DNA of 64,000 nucleotides from Lineolata rhizophorae (Eukaryota > Ascomycota > Dothideomycetes > Lineolatales > Lineolataceae), in NCBI GenBank assembly GCA_010093515.1, contig MU001673.1:1401429-1465428 (forward strand), in the 5' to 3' direction. The translations under genes and the position numbers were made by a program. Under the pieces are notes generated by a model. The model made no database searches and had not been told where the DNA came from. It worked only from the letters and a program-made list of their open reading frames with translations. Shown here in pieces: positions 1 to 10,901 of the stretch. Positions within the stretch are counted from its first letter, which is position 1; each line of letters begins with the position of its first letter.

Positions 1-1
1 G

Positions 2-910
2 GACAGCACGGGCTCGTACTCGTTCCTCGAGGGCACGCTGCGCAGCGAAGACTTTGTCCGCGAGGAAGGAGTCGTGACGAACAGCAACGCCGGGGACGAT
101 CCGCGCGCGGGGTTCCCGCCGCACGCGCTGCTGCGGTCGCTGTCGTTGTCGAAGAAGGGGAAAGGCATCGAGGTGCCGCCGCGGCGGTCGTCGAGAAGGC
201 TGAGCAGGCGGAACGCTGGTGGGCAACGGAGGGAGGAGCAGCAGCTCCAAAGATCGGTTTCGTCGCCCATGGACGTGACGAGCCGGCTTGTCGCGGCGCG
301 GCGCACCACGATGACGCCTAGCCCGGCGCAAAAAGGCGACGCCGCCGCTTTCGTGACGCCGCCGCCTCTGCAGCAACAGCAGCAACAGGGAGAAGCTCAA
401 CAACAGCGACTGTCACCGCACCTCCGCCGCCGCGCCACGCACACGGGCGACGGCCGCCGCATCAACAATACCAGCAGCAGCGCCACGCCCGCGCTGCCGG
501 GCGCGACACGCGCGGCCCCGGCGAACGGCAGCGGCACGCCGTCGCCGTCGGCGGCGCTGCTGGTGCTCTCGTCGCCGGGCGTCACTGTGGAGAGGGGCGG
601 TAGCGCCAAGAAGGTTTGGCGGAGGTGCGCGAGCTACTTCGACGAGGATATTGTGCCGGCCTTTGGGGGAGGCGGGAAGGGGAGGGGTGGGGGGATGGGT
701 GGGGGTAGCGCGGAGGCGGTGGAGGGGTCAGGGAGTAGTGCGGAGGCGGTGGGGAGAGATGGAGATGGAGATGGAGATTTTGCTGCTGAGGAGAAGGGTG
801 GCGAGAGGATGGTGGAGGGGCGGAGGGAGGAAGGGGTGGGGAAGGGAACGGTGAGGTTGAGGGAGTGGAGGGTTGGGGTCGGAGGCGCGGTTAGGGGGTT
901 GGGTGCTTAG
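2..910 (+). CDS. 3' end of a hypothetical low-complexity protein (5' partial)
   Basis: An open frame runs without a stop from the window edge to a TAG at 908-910, so this is the C-terminal ~302 residues of a gene that begins outside the window. I do not recognise the family. The visible part is rich in Ser, Arg, Gly and Gln. It has a basic serine-rich stretch near the start (LLRSLSLSKKGKG, then RRSSRRLSRR) that would suit phosphorylation or nuclear targeting, a glutamine run around 370-390, one more ordered-looking segment (KKVWRRCASYFDEDIVPAF, about 608-665), and a glycine-rich tail. The internal GTG at 74 is not a credible start because the frame is already open upstream. Coding is inferred from frame length and codon-position GC; the function is unknown. 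Confidence 0.5.
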   Translation, partial: DSTGSYSFLEGTLRSEDFVREEGVVTNSNAGDDPRAGFPPHALLRSLSLSKKGKGIEVPPRRSSRRLSRRNAGGQRREEQQLQRSVSSPMDVTSRLVAARRTTMTPSPAQKGDAAAFVTPPPLQQQQQQGEAQQQRLSPHLRRRATHTGDGRRINNTSSSATPALPGATRAAPANGSGTPSPSAALLVLSSPGVTVERGGSAKKVWRRCASYFDEDIVPAFGGGGKGRGGGMGGGSAEAVEGSGSSAEAVGRDGDGDGDFAAEEKGGERMVEGRREEGVGKGTVRLREWRVGVGGAVRGLGA

Positions 911-2687
911 GTGATTGGGCGAGGGGGAGGATATCGGGGGGCGTGTCGATAGGGAGTTGGGGGTTGGTGGGTGGGTTGCGTACTACGTAAGTGTTGGGGC
1001 TTCCGGGCATGCTGAGACCGTCGGTTGGAAAAGCGGGACTGTAAGTTAGGTGGAGTTCGCCGGAGTTTGTTTCTGCGCTTTGTTACGCTAGGCCGGGCTA
1101 GACGTTCGCGGATTAGAGTGGTTTGATGACCTTGGAGTTTTGAGGTTCGAGGGAGCGCTGGAGCGGGTACGTGGGCGTCTTGTTTTTCTAGAAGCGGTTT
1201 GGCTACGAGTGGGCGCGTGGCGAGCAAGTCGCGGAGGCGGCGGGAGTGTTTTCACGGAATGGCGGCTTGGCGTCTGAGTAGAAGAGAGCATATTGGGTAT
1301 CGGGTTTTGGCGGCTAGGAAGTAAGGGAGTTCGCGAGAGGCGTGGTTCTTTGGGGGAGTTAAGTAGGCAGGCGGTTTGTAGTTGCTCTTAGGAATCATGT
1401 GGGTTAGGGCGATGGGTAGTTTGGAAGAAAGCGGATGAGGTGATGAGCCTTGAATGTTTGAGTGTTGTTTGGTGATTGGCTGGCGGCTGCTCTGCTCTGT
1501 TCAACCTTTTAGGCAGCGATGGACGGTGTGGGAAAGGATCGCGGGATTGGAGGTATGCTGTGGACTAGTCTGCCATGCAGCAGGACGGTGCTAGATACTT
1601 AGCATGGCGTATACGCTGATGGCCCAATACTCGAGCACGACGGGCGCGGAAAGTGCCCTGGGAATGGCGAGGAATTGTTACGTGTTTGCAGAACTGCGGA
1701 CTGCCTGGCGGCGGGTAATTAGATCCGACGGGCTTGGTGGTCGCAGGGCTATCTCGGAACGCGAACCTATGTGACTACGAGACGGTGTTCGAGCGCCCGG
1801 AAGAGCCCAGGGCGAATAGCCGTGCGAACCGGCGAGTGGGAATTCGCGGTGAAAGGAGGCTTGTGGGCTGCGGAGGGGACGGTTGAGCTCGGGGTGCTTT
1901 CTACGCGCACACGTGGCTGGTGTATTCGTTGGACACAGAGGTAGATTTTATCGGGGTCATGCGTTCATCCTTTTGGTTTTTGTTTTTATTTTTTCGTAGG
2001 TAGAATACACGGGTATAGATGGTTGGCTGGAGTGTATTTTGCTTAAGACGATGCGAGGCGCAACGAGCCTTCTGGCCGTTAAATGGCACGGGCATACAAA
2101 GGCAGGCGTGTACTAGGAGTGCGGGAACGATGGTAGAATGAAATCAACGGCCCATCGGACTCGAGCCAAGTCCCCACGGAGTCGCCCCGTTCGAAGTTCA
2201 TAAATTCACGTGGAACATGCAAAAGATGCTGCTATTCTCCCGGGGGAAAGTTGTCATTGTCTTCTCAGTATTCCATCATACCACTTCGCATCTAGCAGCA
2301 ATCTTATAAAGAGGTACCCAGTCATCTTGCCGCGTACAATCCTATGCCCAACGCCCAACAATGCAGAAGTATAAATCATAAGCGAAGGCAGTCAAATCCC
2401 GCAGGCGAAGATACCAAACGCTAACCAGAACGATATAGACCCATTCCAAGCAAACCCAAATAATGCAAACCCAAGTAACTGTACGTCTCAAAACAAAGAC
2501 GGCCCAAACCCAACCGCCAAAAGTAAATATAGCAAAGGGAGGCCCGGGTATATTCTATCTAACAAGCGCGTCGCAATCCGACAAGTTAATCCGACCAACC
2601 AGCCAGCCAGCCAAACCAGCGAACCACCACCAAACCCAACATCAAAACAGTCTCCCCATTTTCCCCCGGGGCGAAACAACCACCCCC
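911..2687. other. Intergenic, tail-to-tail 3' regions
   Basis: This lies between the 3' end of the partial gene (+) and the 3' end of the large low-complexity gene (-), so it should hold both 3' UTRs. It is moderately AT-rich from about 1900. Only short unsupported open frames are present, and I see no RNA gene or repeat. Confidence 0.5.
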
Positions 2688-5600
2688 CTAAATCCTCCCG
2701 TTCTCCACCACCTCCCTCCCAACCAACTCCATCTCGCCCGACTCGCCCGTCCGCCTCCTCTCCAGGACCCACCGATCCCCCTCGCCGCCCGGATCCGCCT
2801 CGCGCACGTACGTGACGCTGTCGGCGGCGCTCCCCGCGCGCGAGTGGCCCGGCCGCCACCCGCCTCCCGCGCTCCCCACGCTCACCCGGCGCGTCTCTTT
2901 CGCGCTCCCGCCGCCTGCGTGCTGCAGCGGCGGCGACGACGACGACGACGCGCGCCGCCCTTGCTGCTGCTGCTGGAAGTGCAGCTGCCAGGCGAGGTCG
3001 GCGCTCTTGTCGGAGAAGGCCGGGGACCAGCCGGGGCCAGCGGCGGCGGCGGCGGTGGCGGGCGCCGAGAGCGGCGGGGACTTGGGGCTCGCGGGGCTCT
3101 CGGCGCGGACGGGGATGTCCGAGGGGAGCATGCCGAGCGGACGGGACGAGGTCGAGGTCAGCGTGGGGCTGTCTGGGAAGTTGCTGTTGCGGTTGTTGTT
3201 GTTGTTGCTGCCGCCGAAGTGGGCGTCCTCGTCGGTGTCGACGTCGTCGTAATACGTGCCGAAGCGGTCATCGTCCGCTGGGTCGTACGCCGCGGCGGCG
3301 GCGGCGACGTCGTCGTCGGCAGAGACGTCAGAGTCGAGATCCGAGGCGTCATCGCCGTCTTCAAGGTCCCAGTGCGCGGGAGTAGGTTGCTGCCGCTTCC
3401 CGTATTCCGCAGCCTGGTTCCGATGCTCGCCCCCAACAGCGCCCGCCGTAACCTCTTCTTCTTCCTCTTCCACGTTCGTAGCAAAGATCATCGGGCTCGA
3501 ACCCCTCTTTGAGTACTGTCCCGTCCACGCCACCGGACTACTCGAGGAATTCCTCTCGCTGCCCTGCCCACCGCCGCCGCTGCCACCACTGCTCCTCAAA
3601 CTCCCGTTGCTCCCACCAAACGCGCCCCTCCTCAGCTTCTTCAACATCTCCATGGAGAAGAACTCGTCATCCTCGCCTCCGCCCGCGCCACCGGCGCCAC
3701 CACCGCCCGCAGCATTGCCGACGTCGAACCCGAACGGACTGCTCGACATGCGCGCGGCCAGCTGCGCCAGGCCGGGGCTCGGAATCGCAGCGCCGTTCGC
3801 TCCCGGCGGCACCCCGCCGCCTCCACCGCCAATCGAGATGAAGGAGTTCCGCGTGCTGTACTCGGACCTCTCCGTGATGGGCGTCAGATTCGGCTCTCTG
3901 ACCGCGTTCCTCCCGGACGTGCTGCGCCCGAGCCCGCCGGGGCTCCCCGCGGCGCCGAAGAAGCCCCCGTACATCGCCTGTGCCTCAGCACTGGCGCTAC
4001 CAGGAGCCCCGGCGACCGCGTTCGCGGCTGTCCCCCCTCCGGGCGTGGCCGACGCCGGGCTGGCCGCATAGAAGCCGAATTCGCGGCCGTAGATGCCCTC
4101 GTAGTCGTTCGCGAGCGCCTCGGCGTTGGCCGCCGCGATCATGGGGTCCTCGAACGCGTCGTCGCCCATATCATAGTCGTAGTCGTACCCGTCGTCAAAA
4201 TCGTAGCTGCTACTGTCGAAGCTATAGTCGTAGTCCGACCCGCTGATACCGGCGTTGGTGGCGCCAACGGCACCGCCTCCGAGCTTGTTGCCGCTCCCGT
4301 CCTTGAGCGGTGGCGGCTGCGCCGGCTGCGCCACCACGCCGGGCTGCATGCCGGACCCGACGACGCCGAGCGAGAAGTTCGTCTCGGCGCTGAAGCGCCC
4401 GTCATCCGGGACCAAACTGGGGCGACTCTCGAGGCCCGGCGGCGACGCCGACGACCTCCTATGAGCATCCTCCCCTTCCATCGCGAGTTCCTCTGTGCCT
4501 CGCGTCCCTTCCTCAGCACCGGCCTCTGAGGAGTTCTCCACTTCGGCTTCCTTTGTCACTTCCCCCAGCACGCTCGCCGGCAACGTCACGCTATCCTTCC
4601 GCAAGAACCGGCCGTCCGCCGCGGCCCGATTTGCGGCGTCAGCTAGCGCGCCATGATACGCATCTAAACTCGCAAATCCGGCAGAGGGGTCTGAGCCCGC
4701 CGCCTGGTGCTGCTGGTGGCGCGGATGCTGCTTCTGCGTTTGGGTAGTCTGGTGGCGTAGCTGCGGCGGCGCGACCTCGTCGTCTGCTTCGTCACCTTCC
4801 ATTGCTCCGTCCACGGCCGGTATCTCCTTCCTGGAGCCACCTCCCAGGGCCAACGGAGCTGGGACGGGCGCGTTGACGCGTCGATCGAACAGGTGCTTAG
4901 TCGGATCGTCGAAGATGCTCTCGTCGAACTTCTCCTTCGGAGCAGCGTTGCCGTCTTCATCGTCACTGGATCCGATGTTTGGCAGGTCGTCGATCAGGCC
5001 GTCGTCGAAGTAGAGATCATCGCCGACGAAGTCGCCGTCGTCCTCACCGAGAACATCAAAGCCCTTGGCTTTCTTGCCTAGCTTGTTAGTGCCCTCGTCG
5101 TCAGGCGGACTGCGAACTTCTTGCGCGCTTCCTCTCGCCGCAGACGTCGGGTCAAAGCCCATAAGGCCGAGACCGAGACCTTGTCCCTGCTGGTGCGGGT
5201 GCGGGTGGTCCTGCGGCGGCACCGGAAAGCCGAGCCCAGCGCCACCATTAGCAAACCCCTGCTGCAGACTTTGGGAGATCACAGACCCGTCCTGGGAGAA
5301 CGCAAAGCCGATGACGTTCCCGTCTGCATCGCGCGGCGTACCCACTTGGTTGAACAAGGCAGGGTTGGGACCAGCGCCGTTAAGGCCGCTGAAGGGGGGG
5401 CTCCCTAGAGCGGCGCCGCCCGCGGGCGAGCCGAAGACGAAGCCCGCCATGGCGTTCACGCTGTTAAGGTTTTGCATGGTGCCGGGAGGCGCAGCGGGAC
5501 CACCTGCAGCGGGATCCGCACCCGCGCCCGCGTCTGCGCCTGCGCCCGCGTCTGCGCCTGCGCCCGCATCCACACCTGTTTCTCCACCGCTCACCTTCTC

Positions 5601-8291
5601 ATCACCCAGGCTAAAATCCGCCAGACCCCCACCGCCAAACCCGCCCTTAGCACCGCTAAACTCGTCCTCCTCGTCCTCCTCCTCCAGCCCCGGAATCCCC
5701 TCCTCACCACCACCCCACCCGTCCGCCCCCCCAAACCCCCCCTCATCCTCATCGAAAAGCGCATCCTCATCGAACTCATCCTCATCAAACTCATCATACC
5801 CCCTACTATCCCTGACCTTGCCCCCCCTGCCCTCCTGCGCCTCCACCTCCGCCACCCCCCGTGGATTCAACTCGCGCTCCCGCGCCGCCTTGATCATGTG
5901 CCGCTCCTCGAGGATGCGCTCCTGCGCCGCCGAGTCCGCCCCCGACGCCAGCTGGAAGCTGAAGCGCGAGCTCTTGGACGTGATGCGCGAGGGCGCCGCC
6001 GACCCGCCGCCGCCGCCGAAGCCGAAGCCGTCCGCCAGCACCCCCGACAGCACGCGCGAGCGCCGCTTCGCCGGGCTCGTCGTCGACGCGACCGACCTGG
6101 CGCTCATGGTGCGGCGGCTCGAGGAGAGCGCCGCCGCGTTGGCGGCGCCCGTGGACGCGGCCCCGTCGGCCTGCTGCTGCTGCTGCTGCGGCTGCTGCTG
6201 CTCCCGGTGAGGCGCGTCGGCCGGGCTGCCGTGCGAGGTCACGGAGTCGGACTCCGGGACCGGCGACAAGGCGGGGGCGCCGGCGCCGACGGCGAGGCCA
6301 TCATCACGGGAGGCGTGGCGCAATTGCTGCTGCTGTGGCTGCTGCTGTGGCTGCTGCTGTGGCTGCTGCTGTGGCTGTGGCTGTTGGGGCTGCTGTTGGG
6401 GCGGTTGCTGACCCTGCTGATCCCGTGGCGCCGGCGACGACACCGCCGCGGGCGAGGGCGGTGGCCGTGGGGGCAGCTTCTTATCGGCCGCGGTGCTGCC
6501 GCCGCCGCCCACGGATCCGGGTCGCTTGGGGAGCGGGACCTGCCTGTCGGCGCCCGCGCCCGCAGCGCCCAAGCCCGCAGCGCCCAAGCCCGCGGCCGAC
6601 GACGACGACGCCGTGCCGGACCCTTGGTGCTGGAACGCCGGCGCCGCCGGCAGCTGCTCGCCGGCGCCGCCCGCGGGCAGCAGGTTCCGGGCCACGAAGT
6701 CGCGGTTGGCCAGGTTCTCGTGGCGGATGGCGCTCTCGGCGGCGGCGGCGGCGGCGGCTCCGTCGTCCCCGGCATCGGCAGCGGCATCGTCGTCGTCGTC
6801 GTCGAAGTTCTCGACGAAGTGCGGCGTGTGCGGCCTTCCCGCCGGGCTCCTCTGCTCCTCGGCCGCGCCGTCCTTGGCCACCGCCAGCCTGTTGGCGTCT
6901 CCGGCGTCCCTCCCGCCACCAGCGCCAGCGCCAGCGCCGCCGCCGCCGCCGTCCACGGTCGCGCCGCTGTCCTGCGAGAAGTTGCGCCGCGGCCGCCGCG
7001 GCGCCGAGAAGTCGTGCACGCCCTTGCCGCGGATGCGCGGGTCGTAGTCGTCGGGCAGCGTCATGGCGGGCACCGCGAGGCGGCGGTGCTGCTGCGATAT
7101 GAGGGCTTCCTCGGCGAGCTCGAGCGTCTGGCCGGAGCGCCGGCGCGAGAGCAGCGACATGGGGTTGAGGAGGGTGTTGAGCTTGGATGTTTTGGAGGTG
7201 ATGGTGCCGCCGGTGGTGGAGCCCAGGGCAGAAGACGGAGACGGTGGTGGTTTGGCGGATGGTGGGGCCGTGGGAGCTGGCGAGGCGTGGGAGTTGGAAG
7301 TGGTGGGGACGGCGTTGGTGGAGAAGGATGTCAGCATTGGTTGGGGGCGCTCGTGAGAAGAACTCGTGGATACTGAGGGTTGGTGCTGAGATGAGGCTGC
7401 CATTGGAGATGGAGGGAATGGCGATGTCGGCGGTCCCGGTTGTTGTTGTTGTTGTTGCTGTTGTTGCTGCGATTGCTCCGCTCCTGCGCCAGCACCGTAC
7501 GCACCCAGCATCCGCCCTTTTGCTCTGAGTCCCGTCGGTGCTGCCGTGTTCGGTCTCCTCGGCAGGTTCGCGCTCCCATCGGCAGATGTCGACTGGTACA
7601 ATGGCGGCATCCCTGGTGATATAAGGTACCCCTGGCCCTGGCCCTGGGCCTGGCTCTGTCCGCTCATTGCCGTGCCTCGACGAGCCTGTTGCTCATCGTA
7701 ACTCTGCGGCTGCTGCTGCCACTCTTCCGCCGACGACTTCCTCGGCCTCCTTCCTTGCGCGTGTGCGCCCCCTGTCGTCGTCCAACCGGTTATACCGGTG
7801 CTCGCCGCAACTGCGGATTCATACCTCTCGCTGTTGCTATGATCCGACGGTTGTCGGCGCCCTGGCAGTTGTGGTGGAGCCTGGGCGGGATTCCGCTCGA
7901 CGCGCGAGGCGACACGTGGAATAGGCGGGAGGATAGGCGGGAAGGGCGACACGGGGGATGTATGCTCGGCGTTTGGAGACGACGGCGAAGGGGCGTAGGC
8001 GTACTGTTGTTGCTGTTGCTGGTGCTGTTGTAGACTATGGTTGTGATGGTGGAAAAAGCCGTGTGCGTGGTGGTGGTGCGGCTGATTGTAATGCTGCTGA
8101 TGCTCGGCCGGTAGGGGCGGCAACGGCGGGCTCGTCATGGCGCTCGTGGTGGCCGGCGCGCCGGTCCCGGCCGCGCCGGGCGCCGTCGGCGACGTGAAAG
8201 ACGAGGACGTCGTGGGATCGGGTGAAGTCGGATTCGAGCCCGCACGCCGGTGGTGCCCTCGCAGGTACGAGAACATGGTCGAGGGCGCCAT
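2688..8291 (-). CDS. Very large, mostly disordered fungal protein of unknown function
   Basis: A single uninterrupted frame encodes about 1867 residues. The frame stays open to 8396, but the first codon there is GTG. The first ATGs are at 8291 (MAPSTMFSYLRG) and 8276 (MFSYLRGHHRRAG); the latter resembles the N-terminus of a protein found across filamentous ascomycetes. Most of the sequence is low complexity: Gln runs near 7440-7470 and 6320-6420, DAGAGA repeats near 5515-5580, a Tyr/Asp-rich acidic block near 4140-4240, and many Ser/Pro/Gly tracts. More conserved-looking islands are LNPMSLLSRRRSG, IRGKGVHDFSAPRRPRR, RILEERHMIKAARERE, the segment around GREFGFYAASP, and the C-terminus (VTYVRE...RWVLERRR...GREVVE). 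These suggest a scaffold with short linear motifs. No catalytic domain is visible. Function unknown; coding status is well supported by a 5.6-kb open frame. Confidence 0.8.
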   Translation of the reverse strand: MAPSTMFSYLRGHHRRAGSNPTSPDPTTSSSFTSPTAPGAAGTGAPATTSAMTSPPLPPLPAEHQQHYNQPHHHHAHGFFHHHNHSLQQHQQQQQQYAYAPSPSSPNAEHTSPVSPFPPILPPIPRVASRVERNPAQAPPQLPGRRQPSDHSNSERYESAVAASTGITGWTTTGGAHAQGRRPRKSSAEEWQQQPQSYDEQQARRGTAMSGQSQAQGQGQGYLISPGMPPLYQSTSADGSANLPRRPNTAAPTGLRAKGRMLGAYGAGAGAEQSQQQQQQQQQQPGPPTSPFPPSPMAASSQHQPSVSTSSSHERPQPMLTSFSTNAVPTTSNSHASPAPTAPPSAKPPPSPSSALGSTTGGTITSKTSKLNTLLNPMSLLSRRRSGQTLELAEEALISQQHRRLAVPAMTLPDDYDPRIRGKGVHDFSAPRRPRRNFSQDSGATVDGGGGGAGAGAGGGRDAGDANRLAVAKDGAAEEQRSPAGRPHTPHFVENFDDDDDDAAADAGDDGAAAAAAAESAIRHENLANRDFVARNLLPAGGAGEQLPAAPAFQHQGSGTASSSSAAGLGAAGLGAAGAGADRQVPLPKRPGSVGGGGSTAADKKLPPRPPPSPAAVSSPAPRDQQGQQPPQQQPQQPQPQQQPQQQPQQQPQQQQLRHASRDDGLAVGAGAPALSPVPESDSVTSHGSPADAPHREQQQPQQQQQQADGAASTGAANAAALSSSRRTMSARSVASTTSPAKRRSRVLSGVLADGFGFGGGGGSAAPSRITSKSSRFSFQLASGADSAAQERILEERHMIKAARERELNPRGVAEVEAQEGRGGKVRDSRGYDEFDEDEFDEDALFDEDEGGFGGADGWGGGEEGIPGLEEEDEEDEFSGAKGGFGGGGLADFSLGDEKVSGGETGVDAGAGADAGAGADAGAGADPAAGGPAAPPGTMQNLNSVNAMAGFVFGSPAGGAALGSPPFSGLNGAGPNPALFNQVGTPRDADGNVIGFAFSQDGSVISQSLQQGFANGGAGLGFPVPPQDHPHPHQQGQGLGLGLMGFDPTSAARGSAQEVRSPPDDEGTNKLGKKAKGFDVLGEDDGDFVGDDLYFDDGLIDDLPNIGSSDDEDGNAAPKEKFDESIFDDPTKHLFDRRVNAPVPAPLALGGGSRKEIPAVDGAMEGDEADDEVAPPQLRHQTTQTQKQHPRHQQHQAAGSDPSAGFASLDAYHGALADAANRAAADGRFLRKDSVTLPASVLGEVTKEAEVENSSEAGAEEGTRGTEELAMEGEDAHRRSSASPPGLESRPSLVPDDGRFSAETNFSLGVVGSGMQPGVVAQPAQPPPLKDGSGNKLGGGAVGATNAGISGSDYDYSFDSSSYDFDDGYDYDYDMGDDAFEDPMIAAANAEALANDYEGIYGREFGFYAASPASATPGGGTAANAVAGAPGSASAEAQAMYGGFFGAAGSPGGLGRSTSGRNAVREPNLTPITERSEYSTRNSFISIGGGGGGVPPGANGAAIPSPGLAQLAARMSSSPFGFDVGNAAGGGGAGGAGGGEDDEFFSMEMLKKLRRGAFGGSNGSLRSSGGSGGGGQGSERNSSSSPVAWTGQYSKRGSSPMIFATNVEEEEEEVTAGAVGGEHRNQAAEYGKRQQPTPAHWDLEDGDDASDLDSDVSADDDVAAAAAAYDPADDDRFGTYYDDVDTDEDAHFGGSNNNNNRNSNFPDSPTLTSTSSRPLGMLPSDIPVRAESPASPKSPPLSAPATAAAAAGPGWSPAFSDKSADLAWQLHFQQQQQGRRASSSSSPPLQHAGGGSAKETRRVSVGSAGGGWRPGHSRAGSAADSVTYVREADPGGEGDRWVLERRRTGESGEMELVGREVVENGRI

Positions 8292-10635
8292 CGGGGGCCG
8301 GAGATTGCCGCCACCTTTGCTCGACTGCGCCTGCCTGCCTGCCCGCTCCTGCCTTCCGCCGCACCGGCTGCTTCGTCCCGCGTGCTCGTCGGCCACGGCT
8401 CAGGCACATGCAACTTGGCCGCGCAGCGTCCGCCCGTGTCGCCGTCGATCAAAGGGGGTGGCAAGATCTGGTATGGCTAATGCGCTAGGACGCTCCGCGG
8501 TGCCGCCGTCGAACGCAGCGCGTCTATCCCGCAAACGCGCCAACCGGACGTAAAATCGCGCTCGCTAATGTATGTCGACGGTCGATCGAAGTCTAGAAAG
8601 CTGTGGAGGTATGCGGAGGAGGGCTTGCGTGCGCGTTCACAGGACGGTTGAAAAGGGGGGGCTTTCGGTCGCCCGTCGTTTGTACGCAGATTTGACGGAG
8701 GGCGTGATAGGTCTGCTTCGCGAAGACTGCGCTTGCTGCAGCCGAGCACCTCGTCGGTACCAGCCGGATTCGCGCCTTCCTGGCCTGGCGGTCCCTCTTG
8801 ATCGGCCGCTTCCTCGCTCTGCCCGGCGGGTTTCTGGGCAAGCCGTGAAGGGCTCTGGCTCCCTAACGCGCGCTGCTGCAGCCGCAGATGCGGAGATCGG
8901 CCATGGGATGCGTCGGCGCCGATGGAACGAGCCGTGTGCCTGGTCGACGGCCAGGCGTGTGCGTGTGGAACAGAGGCGTGGAACCGGGCGTGGGGCGAGA
9001 AAGCGGCGGGCGGGCGGTTTTGTCGTCGACGGCGAGGAATGGGACGGCGGGTGGAGTGAGAGGCTGAAGGCCTGCGCGTGAGTGAAAACCTCCTAGTGGT
9101 GCTCTCTCGATGCGGCCGCCCGGAGACGCAACGTAAGGCGAGTGGTTGGCCACGCTTTTCGGCCGATTGCTTGGCCAGGCTCGGGCGAATTGTTTTTGTC
9201 TTGGGCAGACGCCTGGCAGGCACGGAGGGCTGAGCTGTTCCTTTCCAGCGAAGGGCGGCTCGTGGGCCCGACGTCCGGGTCGTCAGGCACGACACGCGCC
9301 TGGAATCCGCTGGGCAGGGCGCTGGCGCTCGAGAATGCCCAGGACAGAGCGGTGATCAGTCAGCCGCTCCCGGCGAGAAACAAACGCGGGGGTTGCGTGT
9401 GTCGGCGAGAAGCTTCTGGGTGGGCCTTCTAGGCAAGGCGGACCGGACAGGAGACGGGCGAATGCTGCTTCTCGTCCCCGGAATCGGGTTCGCGCTCGCC
9501 AGCCCGGTAGTCAGCAAGCCCGCAAGCCCAGCGTATACAAGAGCAGCCTCTCCGCCAGCGTGAGCATGTAAGTACCTACAAGTAGCCCTCCCTCCGTACG
9601 CGCCCCCCGTCCCGTCGTCACACCAGCCACGAAAAAAAAAAAAAAAAACACCTCAGCGAGTCGGGCCCGGCGGGCGCGCGTCGCGCCAATCCCCTTCCCG
9701 CCGTCCGTTCCGAAGGCGTCGCAGGCGACCCACTCGGGCGCAATCCTACAACGCCAAAAAGCCGCCCGACCGAGCGAACGCGGCTCTCTCTCTCGCGCGA
9801 CACTTGGGCCGGGGGGACGAGAAAGCAAGAAGGCCGGAGTGCGCCTCGCTCGTCGCCGCGACGAACGAAACCGCGCAGGCCGCGCGCGCACGCCCCGCTC
9901 CCCGCCTTGCATCCCCCAGCCGCCGCCGTTGCCGGGCGGCGCTCAATGCTGCCGGCCCTGCTCGTGCCCCCCTTTGCTCCCCTTGCTCCCTGTTCCGCGG
10001 CGTCCCGTGCTTCCAACCGCCCGGGCCCGCGATGGGTTCTGTCGCGAACCGGCATGGGAGCCCTGCCCTCCCGGCGCCCGTTCCGATAATGCGCCTGATA
10101 TACATACGTAGCATGTAGGGGCCGTCTCGCCTTGACTTGCCTTGGGCTTGAACTACCCGACTGGCAAAGAATGCCGTTGTGCCTTCCGGCTAGCGTCTTT
10201 TTTGTACGGCGTGCTGAGTGCTACGACGGTTTGACCCGCTAATATCTCGCTAATGTTACCCACTCTGTAACTCTCTACTGGCCAATTTTCCGCCTTAGGA
10301 AACACGTACACACTAGACGGGATGACCCCTATAATGTGACTGGAAGAACACACGTCGTTCCTCATAGCAAAGTAGCATGCTGTTACCCGAAGATCACGTG
10401 CATACATGACCCATGGGTGAATGAGCCCAAACGCCCTCTTCAAGAAGCGAGCCTTCGCCCGCACACGTACCTTTTCAATACAACCTCAATTGCCAACATC
10501 TCTGTGCGGCCAAAGGCCACCCTCGACGTGAAATCTAAACCGACCTAAACGCCGCCATTTTAGCCTTCGTCAAAAGCCTCATCGACCATTAACCCTCTAT
10601 ACCATATGCTCATCGTACATTACCCATCGAATAGA
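8292..10635. other. GC-rich intergenic region upstream of the large gene
   Basis: This holds the 5' UTR and promoter of the large minus-strand gene and the 3' flank of the F-box gene. It has many overlapping GC-rich open frames on both strands (for example 8477-9295 and 9618-10055) with no family resemblance, and a 17-base A tract at 9632-9648. I see no supported gene. Confidence 0.5.
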
Positions 10636-10763
10636 CCCTTGCGCACCTCATGCCAGCTCCTCCATCACCCATGCCCCCGACCCCCACCCCCACCCCCACC
10701 CCCACCCCTTCCCCTCCAACCTCCCCTCCGCGGCACCACCGCCTCGTTCGGCTGCAACCGCTC
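10636..10763. repeat. Contig-end direct repeat, copy A (left of gap)
   Basis: A 128-bp segment starting CCCTTGCGCACC and ending GCAACCGCTC is repeated as 10774-10901 just across a 10-N gap. The ends are identical. The middle differs only in the low-complexity part (CCCCCA units here, CCA/CTCC units in the other copy). This is best explained as the same locus assembled twice at two contig ends. Confidence 0.85.
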
Positions 10764-10773
10764 NNNNNNNNNN
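10764..10773. other. Assembly gap (10 N)
   Basis: Ten N characters in a row, a fixed-length scaffold join, lie inside the 3' end of the F-box gene region. Confidence 0.99.
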
Positions 10774-10901
10774 CCCTTGCGCACCTCATGCCAGCTCCTC
10801 CATCACCCATGCCCCCCACCACCACCACCACCCCCTCCTCCACCTGCCCACCTCCCCCTCGCCCTCTGCGGCACCACCGCCTCGTTCGGCTGCAACCGCT
10901 C
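10774..10901. repeat. Contig-end direct repeat, copy B (right of gap)
   Basis: This is the partner of 10636-10763 and of the same length, 128 bp. It carries the end of the F-box coding sequence. Read on the minus strand, both copies end in the same Gly-His-Gly-stop. Confidence 0.85.

Noticed and set aside
5065-7376. Long plus-strand frames (5065-6210, 5472-7376) opposite the large low-complexity gene
   Set aside because: They are antisense shadows produced by codon bias and repeats of the minus-strand gene; they consist of Leu/Arg/Ala runs with no family resemblance, while the minus frame is open for 5.6 kb.
8477-9295. 272-codon minus-strand frame upstream of the large gene
   Set aside because: GC-rich DNA here has several overlapping frames of similar length on both strands, none with recognisable motifs or splice context.
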